DNA from: Hanleya hanleyi
Lineage: Eukaryota > Mollusca > Polyplacophora > Lepidopleurida > Hanleyidae
Assembly (NCBI GenBank): GCA_036873755.1
Contig: JAVTVY010016018.1
Span: 1 to 64,000, forward strand
Direction of reading: 5' to 3'
Length of the DNA stretch: 64,000 nucleotides
Under the pieces are notes generated by a model. It did not search any database. It saw only the letters and a program-made list of their open reading frames with translations, and had not been told where the DNA came from. This document shows, piece after piece, positions 47,455-58,599 of the stretch. The stretch's first letter is position 1. The number at the start of each line of letters is the position of its first letter. A program made the position numbers and the translations under genes.

Positions 47455-48250
47455 TATGCCCCCCTTCTAATTAGAGGTGGGCATATAGCGATCGCTTTGT
47501 CCGTCTGTCTATCCGTCCGTCCCTCTGTCCGTCCGAATTTCTTCTTCGCGCGATATCTCGGTTAATATTTGATGGACAGGATTGAAACTTGCATGAAATG
47601 TGGCCAGTGCCTCGTAGTTGTGCAGCGTAGAGTTTTTTCCGCGTTACGGTATAATTTTCAGGAGTTATGGCCCTTTTTCTGGAATCTCTGTGAATGGGAC
47701 TTGTCCGGGCTGGATCTTGGTTAATATTGTATTGACAAGTATGAAATTTGCATGATATGTGGTCAGTGCCCCACAGTTGTGCAGCGTAAAATTTCTCCCC
47801 GTTTCGCTTATATTTTCAAGAGTTATGACCCTTTGTTCCTGAAATCTCCGTGAATTGGGACTTGTCCGGGCTGGATCTTGGTTAATATTGTATGGACAAT
47901 TATGAAATTTGCAGGGTGTTTGGTCAGTGCCCTATAGTTTTGCAGTGTGAAGTTTCTCCGCGTTTCGCATATATTTTCAAGAGTTATGGCGCTTTTTTCT
48001 TCAAGTCTTTGTGAATTGGGACTTGTCCAGGCTGGATGTCGGTTAATATTGTGTGAGCAAGTATGGAATTTGCAGGATATGTGGTCAATGTCCCATAGTT
48101 GTGCAGCGTGAAGTTTCTCTGCTTTCCGTTATATTTTCAAGAGTTATGTGCCTCTGTTCATCAAACCTTAGTGAATGGGATATATTTATTTGTTCAGGAT
48201 GGATCTTAGTCCATAGCCGATTTGGACCAGGAAAATGGCTATAAAATTGT
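47455..48250 (+). repeat. Core-repeat element with TATGCCCCCC hairpin end and TCCG microsatellite
   Basis: It starts with a hairpin (TATGCCCCCCTTCTAATTAG, then AGGTGGGCATA) and GTCCGTCTGTCTATCCGTCC. About four ~160 bp units follow, with GGACTTGTCCGGGCTGGATC, TTGGTTAATATTGTATGGAC, TGTGGTCAGTGCCCCATAGT, TGTGCAGCGT and ATATTTTCAAGAGTTATGGC. Unit starts lie near 47538, 47698, 47858 and 48019. No closing terminus was found before the next element. Confidence 0.75.
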
Positions 48251-48587
48251 TATTCTTTGTTATTCTACATTCCAAAGCAGACCACATAGATCCTGAAGTA
48301 TGAAATTGCTCCAAAAAGAGTGAATTGGGTGCAAAATTCAAAGTTCACGATCGCTTCATAATTTCACCACAATATACTCCCAAGGAATGTAGGTCTCATA
48401 ACCAGGTCACATTTTTGGATTTGGCGAAAACCCCGGCGACCATCTTACATCAAACCACTGTATTATTACTTGTATTATTACTTGTTGGTCGATACTTGGA
48501 ATATGTATTATGCGAGGCATGCCAAAAAAAGTGACTGAAACAGATTTTTTATAATTAGGCCTCCACAGACCAATACAGAACACAACA
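48251..48587. other. Unassigned sequence upstream of the PLE
   Basis: This may be 5' sequence of the PLE or older flanking DNA. A short direct repeat, TATTACTTGT, lies at 48469-48487. The 69-codon ORF at 48325-48534 has no motif. Confidence 0.35.
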
Positions 48588-51246
48588 ATGGCGGGGCAGT
48601 GTCAGATTAAAGCGGAAGGCGGGGGGCATACAATTGAGCAATCTCTGATCGCTTCCTTGCTGTGTTTAGTTTCCTGTAAGAAGTGTAGTCAACAGTATGT
48701 TGCCAAGACCACCCAAAGACTCCATCTTCGGGTGAATGGTCACAGAAAATCCGTTAGGAAAAAGCAATTGCTTATAGGTAAGCATTTTTCTGGACCCGAC
48801 CATGGCTGGGACAACTTTAGTATTCAGATCATAGACGTCGTCTATCCATCTACCAAGGATTCCCCCTTTGGATTTGAGAGAAAAATCCGAGAGCGGGACC
48901 TATACTGAATGCTAGATCTTAGGTCAGTGTTTCCGTATGGTTTAAATGATATTGTTATTGGGTTCGGCAATGTTACAAACCGCCGTTCAAATATATCCAA
49001 TATTACCCAGCTATTTAAACCCCATCAACGGAGACATCGCAGCCATGATTGGAGAAAGTTCAATAGTGCGATGATTCACGATCATATCACTTTAAATTAC
49101 TTAGTGGGTTTAACTAACACATCCAATATTACACATAGCTTACGTACAGTTCTGTATGCGTTACCTCTGAGAGCTTTAAATCACATAGTCAAAGATATAC
49201 AACAATCTGCTCAGGAAATATAATACCACACAAAATCTCTAAAGTATGTCAAGATATAGCGTATTTTCGGTTGTATCGTCCAGTGAACATAATCGAAACA
49301 TCCCAAATCGGCTTTTCTTGAAACTCAACTACTTAGATAAAGGACTGGACATTATTAATTTACCTCGAATCCTGGATTATTAATTTACCTCGAATCCTGA
49401 ATGATCCAGAGGTACGCAATGCTGTACCAAACTATTTTAAGTTCACAGAACCTCCTTGCATTTCATATAAGTATACTAAATCTATAGCCACCAAAATATT
49501 CAATTACTCTAATGCTGTCAAGGAGTTTGACTGGAACTGATACACGTCGGGGGATATAGTTGTGATTGTGAATCGTCGAACTTTATCTATACACCATGCA
49601 AACATGTTGTGACTGGTGACCTTGATGTGGTGAGTGATCAAGACCTAAGATTACTCCTGATGAAGGGACCTAAATATAGAGAACCGGGAAGTATAAATCT
49701 GAAGGCCGACCAGAAGATAGTCCTGTCTGCTTTGGAACAGTACGTTATTGATTAGTCTAAGCGAGAAAAAGTTGAACCTACAGTACTCGATGATTGGCTG
49801 GACCTTACCAAGAGCAAGGTCGTTGAAACAATCCGCCATATAGACAGAAGTACCCTTCCCCAAGCAAACCAAGTACTGAGAAGCCCCAATTCGCAAGAAG
49901 TTCTAGCAAATCTCCAGAGTAAATTCGTCATACTCCCAGCAGACAAAGCTCAAAATAATATAATATTCATATGTAAATATTACTATTACCAGGTGCTGGC
50001 TGAAGAACTGAGTGTAAACATATCGTCATCAAATACATCTACTTACTCTCAACTGCATTTACTCTGGAAGATTTATTTAACAATCGCAAAACGTTTCTCA
50101 AGGAAAGAGGTATTTGTCTTCCAACCAAACATAACGATATACCAAAAGTATACTGGACTCCCAAAATGCATAAATCACCATACAAATCTAGATTCATAGC
50201 TGGTTCTAGAAGCTGCACCACCAAGCTTCTTTCAACCCTGTTGAAGAGGGCCCTTCAGGAGGTAAAAGCATTTTGGGAAAGGTATTGCGCCACTATTTCT
50301 AAAAACTCTGGCGTTGAATGTATGTGGATATTGAAAAACTCAAAATGTCTTACGGAAGAACTTGATGCTAAAGGTCACATACCGTATAGACATGTATCCA
50401 CATGGGATTTCTCGACTCTCTATACCACAATCCCTCATCAGGACCTCATTGACCGTCTAAGTTCATTAATAGTATCTGTGTTCAAGAAAACTGATCGTAG
50501 ATATATTAATGTTGGAAGCCATAAAGCATTCTTTAGCTCGACTACATACAAGAGATATCATTCATGGGATGTTTCTTTGTTTATAGAGTTGCTTGAATTT
50601 CTCATTAAAAATATCTATGTGAAATTTGGCAACACAATATATCAACAGCATATAGGTATTCCAAAGGGGTACTAATTGTGCACCCCTACTAGCTGACCTA
50701 TATCTGTTCTCTTATGAATATGACTATATGCAGGCGCTTTCAAAAACCGATCCATTCAAATTCACTGAATTTACCAAACGCTATATAGACGATCTTCTCG
50801 CTGTGGATAATCGCTATATAAATGACTCAGTGAAGGATATATATCCACCTTCACTGAATTTGAAGGAAACTACAGATAATTCTACAGCCACATCGTATTT
50901 AGACCTATATCTCTATAAAAATGAAGCGGACCTTCTCTCCGGTCGACTGTATGAAAAAAGAGATGATTACAATTTCGACATCGTAAACTATCCCTTTTTG
51001 GACAGTAATATTCCAGTGGGACCTGCATATGGCGTATACATATCACGCCTAGTAGCATTTGCTAGATCCTGTGTTAAATGTGACGATTTTAATCAACATC
51101 ACAAAACATTGTTGCAGAAACTTATAAAACAGGGCTACACCACCAAGCGCCTCCACTCAAAGTTTCTCAAATTTGGCGATACATATCGCATGCTGATAGC
51201 AAAATACGAGCGTAGCGTGCAAGATCTATGGCGTTATGATTCGTAA
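48588..51246 (+). pseudogene. Penelope-like retroelement: N-terminal GIY-YIG domain followed by reverse transcriptase
   Basis: The first frame (48588-48908) has CLVSCKKCSQQYVAKTTQ with R-x-N-G-H-R, then IGKHF and ERKIRERD. This is a GIY-YIG endonuclease pattern, but the usual YVG is YVA. A TGA at 48906-48908 sits where the family normally has Trp. 48909-49223 continues with YGLNDIV and HQRRHR. The linker at 49561-49690 encodes a CDCESSNF cysteine pair, HVVTGDLDVV and LLMKGPKYREP, then KFVILPADKAQNN near 49920. RT follows: KYTGLPKCINHH and RFIAGSRSCTTK (50140-50220), DFSTLYTTIPH (motif A), HIGIPKG (motif B), a one-base insertion near 50670, CAPLLADLYLFSYE, and RYIDDLLAVDN (motif C, catalytic pair intact). 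The stop is at 51244-51246. GIY-YIG before RT is the permuted order described for Naiad/Chlamys-type PLEs; classic Penelope has it after RT. At least four breaks make this copy inactive. Confidence 0.85.
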
Positions 51247-51630
51247 ACTTGTGTCTAATTCCGCTTAACCCGGGGCTAGGGGCCTTATGAACCCATGTAC
51301 TTCAAGATCCTCATGGTACTCATATGAACAGTCACAATCAAAGCGTGACTGAGATAAATCATTCTTTAGATGACGACTTTACAACAAATATTATGGATTA
51401 AGAATACTGATCAGCGATACGGATTTGATATATTTGGAACATCATGATGTCTTGTCGGCCGCTTCTCTCTTGCAGGAAACAAGCCTATGTTTATGTATAC
51501 TATGATTGTCTTTTTGAATTTGGTGATAATACTGTTATATGGAATATGGAATAGGTCTTTGGATTATGGACGCGGATATTCTCTAATGGACGACGGCTGA
51601 ATTATGAATGACGGACTAGACGCTTGTAAT
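51247..51630 (+). repeat. 3' untranslated tail of the PLE
   Basis: It follows the PLE stop directly and includes GTGTCTAATTCCGCTTAACC, the GGGGCTAGGGGCC core and the GACGCTTGTAAT terminus, which abuts the foldback arm at 51631. It is the anchor that identifies the four other tail copies. A ~20 bp stretch (the GGCATCATTGAAAACTGTTG part) is deleted here relative to 1-302. Confidence 0.8.
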
Positions 51631-53180
51631 TGCTACAAGATGACACCTCATGCGACGCATTCGGACCACGGGTGGTCCATTTCTACCCCAAACACCTTGC
51701 TTCACGCCCCCAAAATATCCATTTTGGCTCAAACTCCTATTGAGGATGTCAGCAATGACGTCACAGATGACCCGTATATCCCTCATTTCGTGGTTCACAC
51801 CATGAAAGCTTTGCTTTGACACCACACGACGCATTCGGACCAAGATTGGTCCCTCAATCGCTCAAACACATCCCCACCCACCTCCAGAACGACCACTTTA
51901 CTTACTACACCACAACTGCGCATGTTCAGATTGGCGCGACCCCACGAAAGCTTCACTAGGACACCCCAACCGGACCATTTAGACCAAACTTGGTCCCTCT
52001 CTACCCCAAACACCTTACTTCACACTTCCAAAATTCCGACTTTGGCTAATACTCCTACTGATGTCGTCAAGAATGACGTCACAGATAACAGGGACACCCA
52101 TCAAGTCATGGTCTACACCACGAAAGCTTCACTTTGACACCACACACGAGGCATTCGGACCAAGAATGGCCCCTCATCACTCAACAGACCCCGACGCACC
52201 TCCCAAAATGACCACTTTACTTACTACACTCCAACTGCGCACGCGCAGATTGGCGCGACTTCCAATGAAAACAAGCCAGTCTGACCCACAAGAGCTTCAC
52301 ACTGATACCCACACGGTCCATTTGATCAGGGATGGTCCCTCAATCACTCAACAAACCTCCACGAATCTCCAAAATGCCAGCTTTCTATACTACGGCCAGA
52401 CTGCGCATGCGCAAAATGATGAAAACGGATGATACATTAGTCCAGTCGGATCCCACTCACTCACTCACCTTCGTTAGTGCGTCCATGCGTTAAGACGGGC
52501 GTTGGGGGTGCATCAAGAGCATTGTGCACGCCTCACTCGCTCACTCACTCACACACACGCCCCCATACACTCACACTCACAGGTAACTGGATGGGAAAAA
52601 GGCGGTCATCTACTTCAAACGGACTCCATTGCACCTCCGAAACGCCCGCTTTCGCTACTACTCGTACTGATGATGTCACCGATGACGTCACAGATGACAT
52701 GAAAAACCTCAAGTCGTGGTCTACACCCCAGGAGCTACAACATGACACCCCACACGACAAATTCGGACCAATGATGGTCCATCTTTACCCCAAACACACC
52801 CCCACGCACTCCCAAAATGCCCGCTTTCGCTACTGCTCGTACTGATGACCTCATCGATGACGTCACAGATGACATGGATATCCCTCAAATCGGGGTCTAC
52901 ACCCCGAGAGCTACAAGATGAAACCCCACAGGACGCATTCGGATCACGGATGGTCCATCTCTACATATTAGGGCAGGAAAATGTGCGATTCAATGGACAT
53001 TGGCGGCCATATTGAATTTTCAGACCAATTACATATTCCAAATTAATTAATTATTCATACCCTACGTAGGACTAGCAAAAAAACCTAGTTTGTGGTTAGA
53101 AAATTGATTTTCGAGCAGGAAATTGTGAGCTTCTATGGATATTGGCGGCCATTTTGGATTTTGGCCGCCATATTGGATTT
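51631..53180. repeat. Right inverted arm of the foldback-like element
   Basis: It starts TGCTACAAGATGACACC, the reverse complement of the left arm's inner end, and runs through the same tandem units to CATACCCTACGTAGGACTAG and TTGGCGGCCATTTTGGATTT. TGACGTCA recurs near 51758, 52075, 52684 and 52858. The GCGCATGCGCA-type palindrome appears near 52395 (CTGCGCATGCGCAAAATG). ORFs in this arm mirror those of the left arm. Confidence 0.75.
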
Positions 53181-54976
53181 GAGGCCAAATCCAGGATGGC
53201 CGCTCAGCTAAACTGAAAGGGCATAAGTCAAGGATGATGGAACCACTGAGAAAACTTTGACAGGAAAAAATGTTAGTTGGGACCTGTCTATTGGGTCTGG
53301 TTTGACATAGTGTTTTCAAACCGCCTAAAGTGATCACTAACCCATGGAGATTAAACATAATGTCGGGATATTGTTTTTCTTGTTTCAACAAAGTAGGTTT
53401 CTTTTCAAGAAAGCATTCCATATAATATTATGAGGAACAGGGAAAATAATTACTTTCTTCTAAGCATCACGGCTGCGGGGAAGGGGCATTATGGCTGTTC
53501 TTTGAAACGTCTGTTTTATCTCCAGAACGACTCAAACTAGAGAGCTGACTTCGAGACTTTGTAGCTTATCGTATTTGAGTAATTTCGAGACCATCAGCAT
53601 AAACCCCGAGAAGAGGATCATGGGTAAATTCAAAATGACGGTCATGTGAGGGAAACAGAAAAGTAGTATTTTCGTCTTTTTTCAAAATTGTTGCTATCTG
53701 CTGATAAAGGTGGGCAAAACTATCTTATTTCACATCAGATTTCATTCACTAATTTAGCATGTAGAATAAACCGAAAAATTTAACCGAAAAATGAAGTAAA
53801 AAGATGTTTTCTGGAAAATGACGTTATTCTCAAGCAATCCGGGCAATCAGCTTGGATTGTGTTCTATTTTCCGATAGAGCTTGACCCAAGGTATAGTGTG
53901 GTAAGTGTCAGTCCCCTAAGAAGAAATGCTGTTCACAGCCACTTATTAAGCTTGCGAGACAACATAGACATATAATCAATAACTTACGTTCTCTGAAGTC
54001 GCATTTCCAATTTTAGTTTTGCATATTGAATTATTCAGGATAATATATAGCTGAAATATTGCTGGACGCTATCGCTCGCCCAATCAACACTAACTTCCCT
54101 CAATCAGTATTTCCTAGACAAATTGCTTCGATGTGTGGGGGAGGCACATTATGTGGCTTTGAAACATTTAATTATTAACCCTATCTGGGCTGGTAGACTT
54201 GTGGTGTACCGCAACCATGGGGGAGGGGTTGCTGAGACCACCTACCCGCCCCTGAATATGCGGAAACTTACCACACTATAACCTCGAGTCCAGGTGTATC
54301 AGAAAAATGTAACCAAAGTCCAAGATGTCCTTACTGATGACGCCTGAGTTACGCCAATTTTCCATTTGGCATTTTTCGGGCGATTTATCGGTACGACGTT
54401 TCTTTGTTTCATTGTAAGTTTCTTTGCAAACATGGGATTTTTCAACAAAAAAGAAAACACTTTTAAGACAAGACGAAAACATCGCTTTTCTGATACACAA
54501 CACGGGCGCCATTTTTAATTTGCCTGTGATGTTTTGTTCGGGGGTTATGCAAGTTAGCTCAAACGTAACCCAATGTTATAAGCTACAAAGTCAAAATGTC
54601 TCCGCCCGCTATTATTCTCCATTTCGAAGCACGAGAGACAAGTTCACTAGCGGGAAGGGGAACGGAATCTGCGTCCAAGGCAGATAGGGTCAGGAAACTA
54701 GGATTTAGACACATGATATACCAGCTGTAGGTATGCGCATTTGATCAAAGTTTCTGAGTAAAACACTTGCATTCCAATTGTCGAAAGCTTATGGTTAAAA
54801 TACACGGGGAAGGGGTTCGTCATGTTCTTTCCAATCCATTATACATCAAATGGTTATAAGTAAACACGAATATCCGCGATTGCTAGCTATCGTACCTCGG
54901 TATTTGTTTTATTTATTTAGTATCCCGATGTTGTTGCAAAGTGTATTATGATCTGTCGCATGTTTGTGTACACGCC
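53181..54976. other. Unassigned sequence with one possible short inverted-end segment
   Basis: TATAGTGTGGTAAGT at 53892-53906 is matched in inverted sense by ACTTACCACACTATA at 54266-54280, bounding about 390 bp. This could be a small MITE but has little further support. ORFs (53062-53421 minus, 54276-54512 minus, 54424-54687 plus) have no domains. Confidence 0.35.
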
Positions 54977-55064
54977 GTTAATATGTGTGTCTCAAACTTT
55001 ACACATTCTTTTAGGTACGGGAGTACCTAAAAGAATGTGTAAAGTTTGAGACACACATATTAAC
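54977..55064. repeat. Perfect 88 bp palindrome, 42 bp arms and 4 bp loop
   Basis: 54977-55018 is the exact reverse complement of 55023-55064, with loop GGGA at 55019-55022. No mismatch was seen in 42 pairs. Sequence runs from GTTAATATGTGTGTCTC at the left base to GAGACACACATATTAAC at the right. Confidence 0.95.
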
Positions 55065-55790
55065 GTTAGTTTCCTGCAAAACAAGAATCAATCAATGACG
55101 ATAACAAGACAGCACGATCTTCTATACTTCACACCCGTCACGGACAAATAGCCTTAAATTCAATAAAATGTTTATCACAGACAATGAGAAACTTGCGAAT
55201 ATGCTAAAGAATAACAGTGATATCGTCGTGGCGTGGAATACACCTTGGGACTAGCTCTTTTTTTAGTAAAAGAGTTAATCGTGTATGCATGGCCGATTCT
55301 ACATCGCCTGATCATGGCTTGGTCAAAACCTTTCTTGCTGCTCACATGAGTATAGCCTACATTTTTTTTAACTCATGAAAGCACAGTGGTAGACTTAGTC
55401 TGAGTATAGACATTCGAACGCATTGGCGATGCACCCAAAGAATGGTTACATTTGTTCCTAGGCTTTTGAGCGATACAGCCTCAGACCGCCATATCAAACA
55501 ACACGGTGGATTTTTGTCAGAGCTTTCGCCAGATGATGTGACAAGCAGACAAATGGTTTAATTTTGATGATAGAGACAAACGATGGAACAGCTTAAATAT
55601 TAATAACGTGTTTGTGTACACGCCATTTTGATCACAAATGCCTGGTCATTAAACTATGGAGGCCCTCTTAGATAACGGACATACATCTACGCAAGTCGAG
55701 CCAAATACTACACCAAAGTTCATGTTTATTTGTCACCGATTTAACTGATATTAGTTGTATATATATATATAATGCAGTGTGAATGTAGTT
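55065..55790. other. Unassigned sequence
   Basis: I see no ORF over 60 codons and no repeat beyond a TA-rich tract at 55750-55771. Confidence 0.4.
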
Positions 55791-56246
55791 ACACGCGTCT
55801 GTTCCGTCATTCAATATTCACCCGTCGTCCATTAAGAAATTCCGCGTCCATAATTCAAAGCACCAACTTGAAAAAAGAACGATCATAGTATACATAAACA
55901 TAGGCTAGCTTCCTGCAAGAGTGAAGCTGTCAACAGTTTTCAATGATGCCGCCAAGACATCATTATGTTCCAATCCGTTATCACTGGTCAGTATTCTTAA
56001 TCCATATGATATTCGTTGTAAACTCGCCATCTAGAGAATGGTGTATCTCAGTCACGCTTTGATTTTGACTGCTCATATGAACACGACGAGGAAGTACATG
56101 GGTTCATACGGCCCATAACCCCGGGTATAGCGGCATTAGACACAAGTTACGAAACGTAACAGCATAGATCTTGCACGCTACACTCGTTACGCTCAGCATG
56201 CAATATGTATCGCCAAATTTGGGAAAGTTTTAGTGGAGACGCTTTG
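55791..56246 (-). pseudogene. 5'-truncated PLE copy: last ~30 codons of RT ORF plus 3' tail
   Basis: Reverse complemented, 56246 to 56150 matches the end of the PLE ORF (CTCAAATTTGGCGATACATA region, GCGTAGCGTGCAAGATCTATG, TTCGTAA.CTTGTGTCTAAT). The rest matches the tail to its GACGCGTGTAA end. It is more diverged than the other copies, with several deletions. It confirms that the tail belongs to the RT element, because here too coding end and tail are contiguous. Confidence 0.8.
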
Positions 56247-58214
56247 ATTTTACTCAAGTTTTATATTGTTAACTCTCAAAGATGAGGTAAAACACCGTCA
56301 AGCGATGTTTGACATTTGGCTTTCATCTATTTTTGGCTCATTCGTATACAGTTTAGGAATTAATTTCTTGTCTTTAAACCGTAACACATATTGCAGTTTT
56401 TCGTATGGGACCGTAAATACATGTACTCTTTTGATTGGCTATTCGAAGGATATTTTCCCGTTTGAAAAGCAATACAATCACTGCCCGCTTTCCATATTCG
56501 GATATGTTATTCAGCTCCTATCTTGATGTGTGCCATCACATGCATTTACAGTTTGAAGACTGGGAAATCACGGAATGTCTCGGCTTGACAGACGATAGCT
56601 AGAACTTCTAGGAATCCAGGATCTCTTGATTCGTCTCGAAGTGAATCACAATAAATCAGAGATAAACAATCCAAGGAATTATAAAACATAGCAGAACATC
56701 TCACAGTAAGATTCGTAATAATTATCGGACAGATTCCAAAATCTCGTGTTGCTATAGTTGCCCCCGAGAAGTTGAGTATATCATGCATCGTCATTATGGT
56801 ATTATAATTTGGGTTAAGTGTATGCAATAAAGAATGTTGAATAACTTATCTTACACTCAGTACGTTCTGTTTGCAGATCTCCAACTTCTTTCAGACTTCG
56901 AAAGTATAGCGGCATAACTAGGAAGTGTATACCCTGCTCCAGGGTCACACACTAGCATCAAGAACTCGCTGGCTGTTTGCTAGCTGACCGTTCAGAGGAG
57001 TAAACTGGACGACTTTTAGAATAGGGTAAGGAGATTTACCGCCGCAAAAAGTGAACACATACAAAACATAACCCCTTTTAAACTTGGCTAAAAGATATCT
57101 GAACGACAATAGTATCAATATTTCTCACTTGAAGTATCACGATCTCTACACTTCAGAGAATTGGCGTGGAGAAATATCACTTGTTGAACGTTAAAAATGA
57201 TGATCGTTTTTGTGACAAATGTAGATTTCGTTTTGCACGACTCAATCACTGAGCCAGTGTGCAGAGGTTAAGGAGAGGTCACGCAAGTGTAGTACACCAT
57301 CAAAATCGACAGACCGCCGACAGAGTAGGGTTCAATCAAAATCAAAACAAAAATGACACCAACATCATGAAAAGCAAGTCACCATTGTTGTATTTGAGCA
57401 TATAACTATAAAATACATATATTAAGACCGATGCATACCATATATGGTATTGTGTCGTGATATTTACTAAAAGCATTCTAGCTTTACGAGGAGGCCATTC
57501 AAAATAAATGTACCATTATTATTCATGTCAAAATTTAGTTATCATCACGTATTGCATGAACAGTAACAATAAACAGGCATTCTGTATGATCAAGCAGAGA
57601 ATCACAATAGAGTATTTGCACGAACAGTCAGTATCAGGTATTCAGCATGATCAACCTGGAGTCGCCATTGGGTATTTGAATAAAGTCAGCGATTCAAAAT
57701 AGCATATTTTCATGAGCAGTAACAATCAGGTATTCTGCTTGACCAATAAAAGACCAGGTCGCCAACATTTTTATGAACATACACAATCGCTTGTTTGCAT
57801 GACACTCACAATAGCTTCAACTCTATTAGATATGGGTCACGCTCTCCATACCCTGATTACTACTGTATTTTTATAAAAGGGAATTGCAGTGAACCGAGCG
57901 AAATCCCGATCGTGGTTGTGTGGTAATCCGTTATCGATGAGATAACCAAAGAAAGCAAGTAGTATATAAAGCGTGAAATGGTTCAACTTGACCTCAGAAA
58001 TTTGCATATTTTGAGGAGGAAATGAGGAGGTGACAGCCAATGAGAAGCGAGTATTTTGACCTCTGACCAAAAAGCTACCTCCAGCACAGGAGAGTTCCAA
58101 ATTTGCATATCACGTGACCCAGGTCAAAGATGTATTCTTCCGCGGTGATGCGGTCATGTCTGGCGGTGATTCGGTCTGCTTCCGCGGAGAAAAAGTAGTC
58201 CCTAGATCAAATTT
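56247..58214. other. Unassigned sequence with a degenerate ~60-65 bp tandem repeat
   Basis: 57545-57815 holds four to five poor copies of a unit with ATGAACAGTAACAATCAGGTATTCTG-like, GATCAA, and GTCGCCATTGGGTATTTG-like parts. No gene can be supported; the ORFs at 56266-56526, 56546-56827 and 57837-58100 lack motifs. Confidence 0.4.
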
Positions 58215-58462
58215 GATGTGGGAGGTGGTGGTGGGTGGTGGGTTTAAGATGGCGGATGTGGGAGGTGGTGGTGGGTGGTGGGTTTAAGATGGCGGCTTGT
58301 GGGAGGTGGTGGTGGGTGGTGGGTTTAAGATGGCGGATGTGGGAGGTGGTGGTGGGTGGTGGGTTTAAGATGGCGGATGTGGGAGGTGGTGGTGGGTGGT
58401 GGGTTTAAGATGGCGGCTTGTGGGAGGTGGTGGTGGGTGGTGGGTTTAAGATGGCGGATTGT
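58215..58462 (+). repeat. 40-42 bp minisatellite, six units, each with AAGATGGCGG
   Basis: The unit is GATGTGGGAGGTGGTGGTG, GGTGGTGGGTTTAAGATGGCG. Two of six units carry a two-base insertion (GGCTTGTGG for GGATGTGG). AAGATGGCGG starts near 58246, 58286, 58328, 58368, 58408 and 58450; AAGATGGCGGC is the YY1 consensus. Units are near identical, which suggests recent expansion. Confidence 0.92.
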
Positions 58463-58599
58463 GGGCGGTGGGGAGGTCACGGGGAGAAAAAACCCTCACA
58501 TTACCCTAAAAAAAAAACCTCTAAGCCATATAATAGTAATAAACATAATCTATAGGTGTTGTACCATGTTAATAGGATCAGTCTAGCATCTGTACCACA

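Noticed and set aside
48906..48908. In-frame TGA as a selenocysteine codon of a Naiad-type PLE
   Set aside because: The position normally holds Trp in this family as I recall it, and the copy has several other frame breaks, so a nonsense mutation is the simpler reading.
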